Positions 57,830 through 64,000 of a DNA stretch of 64,000 nt are shown here, piece by piece. The notes beneath the pieces are model-generated. The model did not search any database. It was not told the DNA's origin and was given only the letters and a program-made list of their open reading frames with translations. Origin of the DNA: Branchiostoma lanceolatum (taxonomy: Eukaryota > Chordata > Leptocardii > Amphioxiformes > Branchiostomatidae); contig NC_089737.1 of assembly GCF_035083965.1 (NCBI RefSeq), positions 14,683,029 to 14,747,028 of the forward strand, in the 5' to 3' direction. Each line of letters opens with the position of its first letter. The first letter of the stretch is position 1. The position numbers were made by a program, and so were the translations under genes.

Positions 57830-59350
57830 AGGTCATGATTGACGGCGGGTCGCTTGGCTGTCTGGGTCTGAAGACGCTCCCAGCCAAGGTCCCGGCGGAA
57901 AATCTGTCTTCTTCTTCTCTTGGCGAGCGTCTTGACTAGGGTAAGACGTCTTGAAAGGGTAAGGCCGACTTTGACAAGAGAGAAATGAAGCAGATAACGT
58001 GCAACAGAAGCAACAACAACTGTTCATTATTTTGAAGGTCGTTTTTTAATCTAAAATGAAGATGCAGATGTTATTACATCCATGAAAATGAAAATATTGT
58101 TTATTGGTATATATGTCTGTGTGTGTATGTATGTGTGTTTGTCTGTCTGTCTGTATGTGTGTGTGGGTGTGTGTGCTTGTGCTTCCTGATATTTATCGTC
58201 AGCATAACTTATAAAGAAGGTCTGGATGGATTGTAATGATATTTAGTATGTGGGTAGGTGTTGGGACGACAAAGGTCAATGTCGATTTTGGACCCCCTGG
58301 TGGCTTTTCTTGATTCTGCATCAGAACTTCCCGGTTTTATATCTTTCGTCCTGGACATGCTATGGTGTTATTTGAAACTGCAACTTGGCTTGCTCATATA
58401 TCGTGGCGTGTTTACCGTCGGACCTGTCGAAACAAAAACACTTTATTGCTCTTGCGTAAGCTTGGGGCAAGGCTATGATCGTGATTTACCGTCTTATTGT
58501 TGCGATGTCTGATTCCTAAGAGTTGAGCTGCCAAGAGTCTGGCCAGAAAACCTGTCTTGTTCTTCGAATTCACTTGGCGAACGTCTTGAAAGGCAAGGAC
58601 CGACTTCCTTCAAAAAGCAGCACAACAGAATGGAGAACACATACAAGTTTGTGATTCATGTCGTTGTGTCGAACGGTTGTCTAGTTTTCAAGACGTGACT
58701 TGTCAGGAAATCTGTCTTGTTCTTTACTTGTCGATCGTCTTGGAAAGTAAGGACCGACTTTCTTGAAGACTTTACAACAGAAAGAAGAACACGGGTGATT
58801 TACGCCATTGTGACAAGGTTGTCTGGTTCTCAAGATGTGGCCAGCCAATGTCTTGTCAGAAAATCTGTCTTGTTCTTTTCTTCAAACGTCTTGGAAAGTA
58901 AGGACCGACTTTCTTTGAAGAGGCAGAACAACAGAATTGAGAACACGTGCAAGTCTGTGATTTATGCCGGATGACTAGTTCTCAAGGCCAGCCAATGTCT
59001 TGTCAGTAAATCTGTTTTGTTCTTTACTTGTCGAACGTCTTGAAGACATTAGAACCGAAAGAAGAACACGAGTGATTTACGTCACTGTGTTAAACGTTTG
59101 TCTGGTTTTCAAGACGTGGTCAGCCAATGTCTTGTCAGAAAATCTGTTTTGTTCCTTTACTTTGCCAACATCTCAGCTCAGTATGGCAAATACTGACTCA
59201 GAGACTGACTTTTGAGGAAAAATTACGCAACTTTGGGAAAGTTGTAGATTTGTAATTTACCATCTTGTCGCACGGTTGTCTGCCTTTCGGGAATTGACCA
59301 GCCAAGGTCCTGTTAGAGAATTTATCTTGTCCCACTGTACTTGTTGGCAG
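57830..59350. repeat. Decayed tandem array, ~130-160-bp unit
   Basis: AAATCTGTCTTGTTCTTTAC, CGTCTTGGAAAGTAAGGACC, ACAGAAAGAAGAACACG and GTTGTCTGGTTTTCAAGAC recur in the same order at about 58535, 58699, 58852, 58999 and 59134. More diverged copies lie near 57889 and 59307. No coding frame is conserved across units. Confidence 0.75.
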
Positions 59351-60002
59351 CCGTTTCAAGGATGTGGCTGACTTCTAGATCTTGGCTGCTGAGTTGTAGG
59401 AAAGCAACCCAAAATTTGCTTCCCTATTGGACTATCTAAAATTGTCTTCTCTTTATTTGCATATGAATTCATCGTACATGGTTAAAACATGCTGTTCGAC
59501 AAATCTTGCTCAGAGTCACTGACGAAAAGTAGTGAATGCTACTTGAAACGTCTGACCGTTTCCAAAGTCATATACAGTTTCTTGAGTAACTGTTATTTAG
59601 TGAACCCAAATTTTTTTTTTTTCTAAAGATAACTTTTCCTTCACGTTCACTCCATCAAGAGTCTGAAACGTCTAGGAGGAAGGTTTCATTTTATCTAGTT
59701 GCAACCTATTATCTGTGTACAAATATTTTTTTCTGGTCGTCCAAACTTTTTTCTTCTTAATTTTTTCCTTGAAAATCTAATTTTCAAAGCTTTCATGGCA
59801 CCGTATTTGGAAACCGTCTCATCAAAACGTGTAACTGAATATATAGTACAGATTTTCATGATATTGGAAACTGGATCATACTTCCTTTTCCATATTTTTT
59901 TTTTCCTTTTTCTTGCCTTTAATGCCCACGGTCTTGATGACGACTATTCTCTGGCATGTTGGGAAAGTCGTGTAAAGTGCCTTTCCTAAGGGCACAAGAT
60001 CG

Positions 60003-60076
60003 GTGACACGGCAGGATTCGAACCCGGGACCACTTGGTTCTGAGCGGAACACGCTACCGTTGCGCCACACGACCCC
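60003..60076 (-). repeat. tRNA-like sequence, probably a SINE head
   Basis: On the minus strand the A box TGGCGCAACGG and B box GGTTCGAATCC are intact and 74 bases are spanned. The acceptor ends pair at only about five of seven positions and the anticodon stem is poor. The following CTTAGGAAAGGCACTTTACA stretch resembles a SINE body. Pseudo-tRNA rather than a working gene. Confidence 0.6.
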
Positions 60077-60479
60077 ATACTGCTGTCCCTATGTCTGTCA
60101 CAGTTCACATGACCACACAGATGCGTGATCTACATATTTGTCATACATATCTATTGAGACATTGTCATTGCCGATGTCTTCCATTCATGTATTTTCAAAA
60201 CGACTACATCGTTCTTATAGCTCCTTTCCTTTTATCTACTACACTGGCAGAACGAAATGTCGTGACCCGACTTTAAACACGAAACGTTAAAATACCCGGC
60301 GAAGAGCCTGCTTCCCAGGCTACAACCTGCGGCGGCACAACACAAGACCGGCCACATTCCTGTCTTAAGGTCAACGTCTTCGAGGGAACGTCTTATCTCA
60401 ACCTCCTTGAAGTGGTCCCAAACCACCACGATCCAGGGCCCGAGGGAGATGTGACTCAAGGGGTTGAGAAGGACCCTTG

Positions 60480-61930
60480 TGTACGTAACAGTTCCGGCTG
60501 ATAAAGTAAAAACCTAAACTTGAACCTTGAGGTGGCAGATTTAGACCTACGTATACAACTTGAGTTGATAAAGATGATTGATATCAGGGAGCAGATCTAG
60601 GAAAGTATAAATATGTTTCCAGCTTAAAAAAAAAAAAAAACACGCAACTTAAAGCTTTAAGCATTGGCTTTTGGCAGGCATACGTATACAACTTGAGTCG
60701 GTATTCGGATGAGAAAACGTAACAGTTCCGGTTGAGACGTCAGAGCTTTAGGTTTAAGCCTTACGTTGGCGTCGTGGTAACGTAACGGTTAGGATGTTTG
60801 GCCCAGAGCCCAGAAGTCCCTGGTTCGAATCCTCAGACATGCCATCAATGCTGTACCCCTACACGACTTAGATAAATCATGACTTAGGGGGACAAAATAA
60901 CCATGCATCCAACTGATAGAATTTAAACATAAAATTTAAACATTGACATGTGGCAGATTTAGACCTACGTATACAACTTGAGTCGATAAAGATGTCTAGA
61001 TGAGAGAACCTAAAGTCGTCCTAACTACCAAGGCAAGAAAAGTGTAGATTTCACTCAAGGAAAAAGAATACCCCATGCTTACGTAATGTTTCCGGCTGAT
61101 AAAAGTTAAACCTTTAAGTTTAAACCTTAACTTTTGGCAGAAGCACAAGTGTCTTTTAAAAGTCCCTGACCACCAAGGCACAGACGTAAGAAGTAAATCT
61201 AAAACCTTGTATACAAAATGTTTCCGGTTGATAAAGCTTAAAGAAAAGCTCCAAGTATGTTGGCAGACCCACAACTTAAGACGGAAAAGATGTGAACGAC
61301 TCAAGTGGCAAAACCAAACCCGGGTAGGTATTCCCCAAGGGGCAAGAATTGCCCATGTGCACGTAAGGCTTTCGGCTGGTTGATTAAGTTGAAAACTCTT
61401 AAGTTTAAACCTTGAAATCGAAAGATCTAGATCAAGAACTTGAAACGAAAATCGCGTCGGGAAGGTACGTCTCACCACGTAAGACTTCCAGCTGGTTGGT
61501 AAAGTTGAAACTCTTATTAAAGTTTAAACCTTGAGTTGAAATATCTAGATCTACAACTTGAGACGAAAACCGCGTAGATACCAGTGAAGAAGGCATGTCT
61601 ACTACGGCACGTAAGACTTCCAGCTGGTTGGTAAAGTTGAAACTCTTAAGTTTAAACCTTGAGTTGAAAGATCTAGATCTACAACTTGAGACGAAAACCG
61701 CGTAGATACCAGTGAAGAAGGCATGTCTACTACGGCACGTAAGACTTCCAACTGGTTGGTAAAGTTGAAACTCTTAAGTTTAAACCTTGAGTTGAAAGAT
61801 CTAGATCTGCAAGTTGAGACGAAAACCGCGTAGATACCAGTCAAGAGGGCCGCCTTAACCTTGTTTACGTTACGATTCTCTTTGATAAAGGTTGTAGAGT
61901 AAAGTTTAGACCTTAACTGTAAGCAGGCCG
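60480..61930. repeat. Decayed tandem array with AAGTTTAAACCTTGA core
   Basis: The last units are well preserved: CACGTAAGACTTCCAGCTGG recurs at about 61476, 61608 and 61736, a 128-132-bp period, with GATCTAGATCTACAACTTGA and AAAACCGCGTAGATACCAGT. Earlier units back to 60480 share only the core. The second tRNA-like element lies inside the array. Confidence 0.8.
60768..60842 (+). repeat. Second tRNA-like SINE head
   Basis: TGGTAACGTAACGG (A box region) and GGTTCGAATCC (B box, 60822-60832) have tRNA spacing. The arms do not form a full cloverleaf. Confidence 0.55.
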
Positions 61931-62018
61931 AATGCTTGAGGCGGTTAGAAAATGAGAGACCGTGCTATCGGAATCAGTATGTTATCTGCTTCAAGCGTAT
62001 GAGTGATCATTAGAGACC

Positions 62019-62350
62019 TAAAATTAGCCTCGTCTCAGACACGGGTCGCGAGTTTTGTAACATATTGAAAGATGAGATTGAGAGGTGTTCTATTTATTCC
62101 TTAAAATAGCCTCGTTTTAGACAAGGGTCGAGAGTTTCGTAACAAATTGGAAGATTACGTTGAGAAGTGTGTGTTCTATTCATTCCTAAAAATAGCCTCC
62201 TTTAAGACAAGGGTCGAGAGTTTCGTAACATATTTGACGATAAGGTTGAGAGGTGTTCTATTTATTTCTAAAAATAGCCTCCTCTAAGACAAGGGTCGAG
62301 AGTTTCGTAACATTTGAGAAGATAAAGTTGAGAAGTGTTCTATTTATTCC
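62019..62350. repeat. Four-unit ~82-bp tandem repeat
   Basis: AAAATAGCCTCSTYTMAGAC, AAGGGTCGAGAGTTTCGTAAC and GAGAGGTGTTCTATTTATT recur at about 62019, 62102, 62187 and 62269. Units differ at a few bases and by one small insertion. Confidence 0.88.
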
Positions 62351-63079
62351 CTGCGGGTGTTTACTTTGTCGGCAAGACAAGAATGTTGTGAAAACACTCT
62401 TAGATGTCTCATGTCTTGGAGGCTTTCCAGAACGTTCTTTCAAGACGTTTCAAGTCAAGTCTAGCCATTTCTTGTATGGCGGGAGACATAAACGCCCGGT
62501 CACTGGCGCGTGAGAAAAATACACGGCAGTTCGATTCCTCTGGTTCAAAATACGACAAGGAGCACACATTTCTTTTCAGAGCATGCGTTATTGTGTTGTA
62601 GGTTCGAGCACTTGTATGAATTTGCATGCCGCATAGAACGGCTAAGAAGATAGCAACTACTGCTCGCCTTTCATGTTAATTTTCAACTTTTATATGCAGG
62701 AAATATGTAACATCAAAGCTGCATTTAGAGACGCCGAAGAAATTAACGTTACACGCAAATACCTAAGCCAATAATGTTGTTGCCAAAACAAAACGTTCCG
62801 AGTTTACGCCGAAGGAGGTCACGCCAGAAGCCATCATCTCAAGTCATCCGCTGGCCGGGCGGACACTTGTAGGAATGTTGGGAAGTCGCGAAGGTGGTTT
62901 GAGACGTCTCAGGATCGGAAAACATTTCAAGAAGTTGGAAACAGAATTCCACCAGACTGGAACTCAGACAAACGAACGTCTTCAGGTCAAAAGTTCGTGC
63001 CGATGTTTTCCCTCCATCAGTCGTTTCATCGTGCCGATGTTTTTCCTCTATGCTTGGAACGTTTTCAAATTCGATTTCG

Positions 63080-63260
63080 CACTTAATTCTATCATATTCT
63101 ACTCTCTTTTATTCTGTTCTATTCTATTTTATCTATTTTGTTCTGTTTATTCTACTCTATTCTATTCTCTTTTTATGTTTAGCCATACCTAGTATGGCTC
63201 AACATATTGTTTTTGTGCATGTTCTTCTTCTTCTTCTTCTTCTCCTGCCAAATCTTCAAA
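63080..63260. repeat. Pyrimidine-rich microsatellite tracts
   Basis: Imperfect (TTCTA)n/(TTCTG)n runs to about 63170, then (TTC)n at 63222-63245. Confidence 0.85.
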
Positions 63261-63289
63261 TCGATTCAACTCCGCCATTTTTTAATCAA

Positions 63290-64000
63290 CCGACCTGAAA
63301 TTTGGCAAGGAGGTAAAGAAGGCAAATACCCTCAGGTGATTTTAAAATTGCTTTGAAACAGGCCTTAAAATCATTTTTATGGAGGTTTTTTGGGGCATTT
63401 TTAGGCAATTTTTATATTTTTGGCTCCTGTGCCCTGGTATTACAAGCAAATGACCTGAAATTCGCTACAAGGGTGCCTTGAACATGTCCCTACAAGACTA
63501 CAATCACATTTCTGGTGTACATCACTTCAAAATGTTTCGTTTTAAGTACTTTTGGACCCATTTTCAGACCAAAAACGGGTCAAAAGTGCTGTCCCCGTTC
63601 CATGTTCTATCTTAGAATCCATGTTCTATCTAAGGTTCCGGGCGTTCCATTTGCTGCTGGCCAAAGAACATGTGTTCTTTTCAGGTTACCTGGGGTCATG
63701 TTGCGGGTAAACACGCGAGCCATTGCAGTAAAAAGCTATTGGTGTCTCGCAGAACTTGTAGAGAGAATTGTTTTGCACGGGTGATTTTGGAACAGTCAAT
63801 TTATGCATCGGGAGGGAGATTGGCAAAGTATGATGCTCTCGCAAATGTTGCCTTCCTACATGCAGTTAATATTTCGATTTGCCCAGGGGTTATTTTGGGA
63901 CAACCCACTTCTTGCATGGGGAGGAGTATGGCTAAACATGCTGTATTTGCTCAAGGGCAAATGACGGCCTTTCTAGTATTCTATTTTATTCTGTTCTGTT
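63290..64000. other. Right-edge sequence without a recognised gene
   Basis: Two diverged copies of a unit of about 130 bp (GGTGATTTTGGAACAGTCAA near 63781 and GGTTATTTTGGGACAACCCA near 63889, each followed by TGCATSGGGAGG) suggest another old tandem repeat. Nothing coding is seen. Confidence 0.45.

Noticed and set aside
60003..60076. Functional tRNA gene
   Set aside because: A and B boxes are good but acceptor and anticodon stems pair poorly; a SINE head is more likely.

Overview
This is a eukaryotic (animal) genomic window, not bacterial. Multi-exon genes with GT–AG introns, recognisable metazoan proteins, abundant palindromic MITE-like elements and frequent ACATGTA-type words suggest a cephalochordate, most likely Branchiostoma (amphioxus). 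That assignment is inference. It is supported by an insulin/IGF-hybrid prohormone and secreted ZP-domain proteins. All exon models below were built by hand from splice signals, reading phase and family similarity. Every junction listed keeps the reading phase.

Layout. (1) 1–8851, minus strand: DGCR8/Pasha, the RNA-binding partner of Drosha; its last residues lie off the left edge. (2) About 9745–10028: a head-to-head promoter with adjacent ETS-type and CRE sites. (3) 11154–16144, plus strand: INTS9, an Integrator subunit. (4) 19129–21740, minus strand: an 11-finger C2H2 zinc-finger gene, tail-to-tail with INTS9. (5) 22932–34600 and 36104–48110: a 12-kb tandem duplication. Each unit carries one 17-exon gene for a secreted protein with acidic Ser-Gly stretches, a degenerate LDLa module, a VWA domain, a roughly 320-residue Pro-Ala-Tyr-Val region and a ZP domain. 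(6) 50026–56645, minus strand: an insulin-like peptide gene whose B-chain and A-chain exons are separated by a 6.2-kb intron full of repeats. (7) 56.7–64 kb: no gene recognised; decayed tandem arrays, two tRNA-like SINE heads and microsatellites.

Functional reading. DGCR8 and INTS9 both act in nuclear RNA processing and appear to share one promoter, so co-regulation is plausible but untested. The ZP pair resembles extracellular-coat or matrix proteins. The two copies form a natural comparison. Copy A alone has a 20-copy 21-bp minisatellite and a palindromic insertion. Copy B alone has a TTAA-flanked 1.1-kb element and a damaged splice donor. A small intron segment is inverted between them. 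The insulin-like gene has a long palindrome ending only 8 nt inside its B-exon donor.

A recurring oddity is decayed partial copies of exon edges lying within about 250 bp of the real exon, seen at INTS9 exons 1, 3 and 4 and at ZP exon 12.
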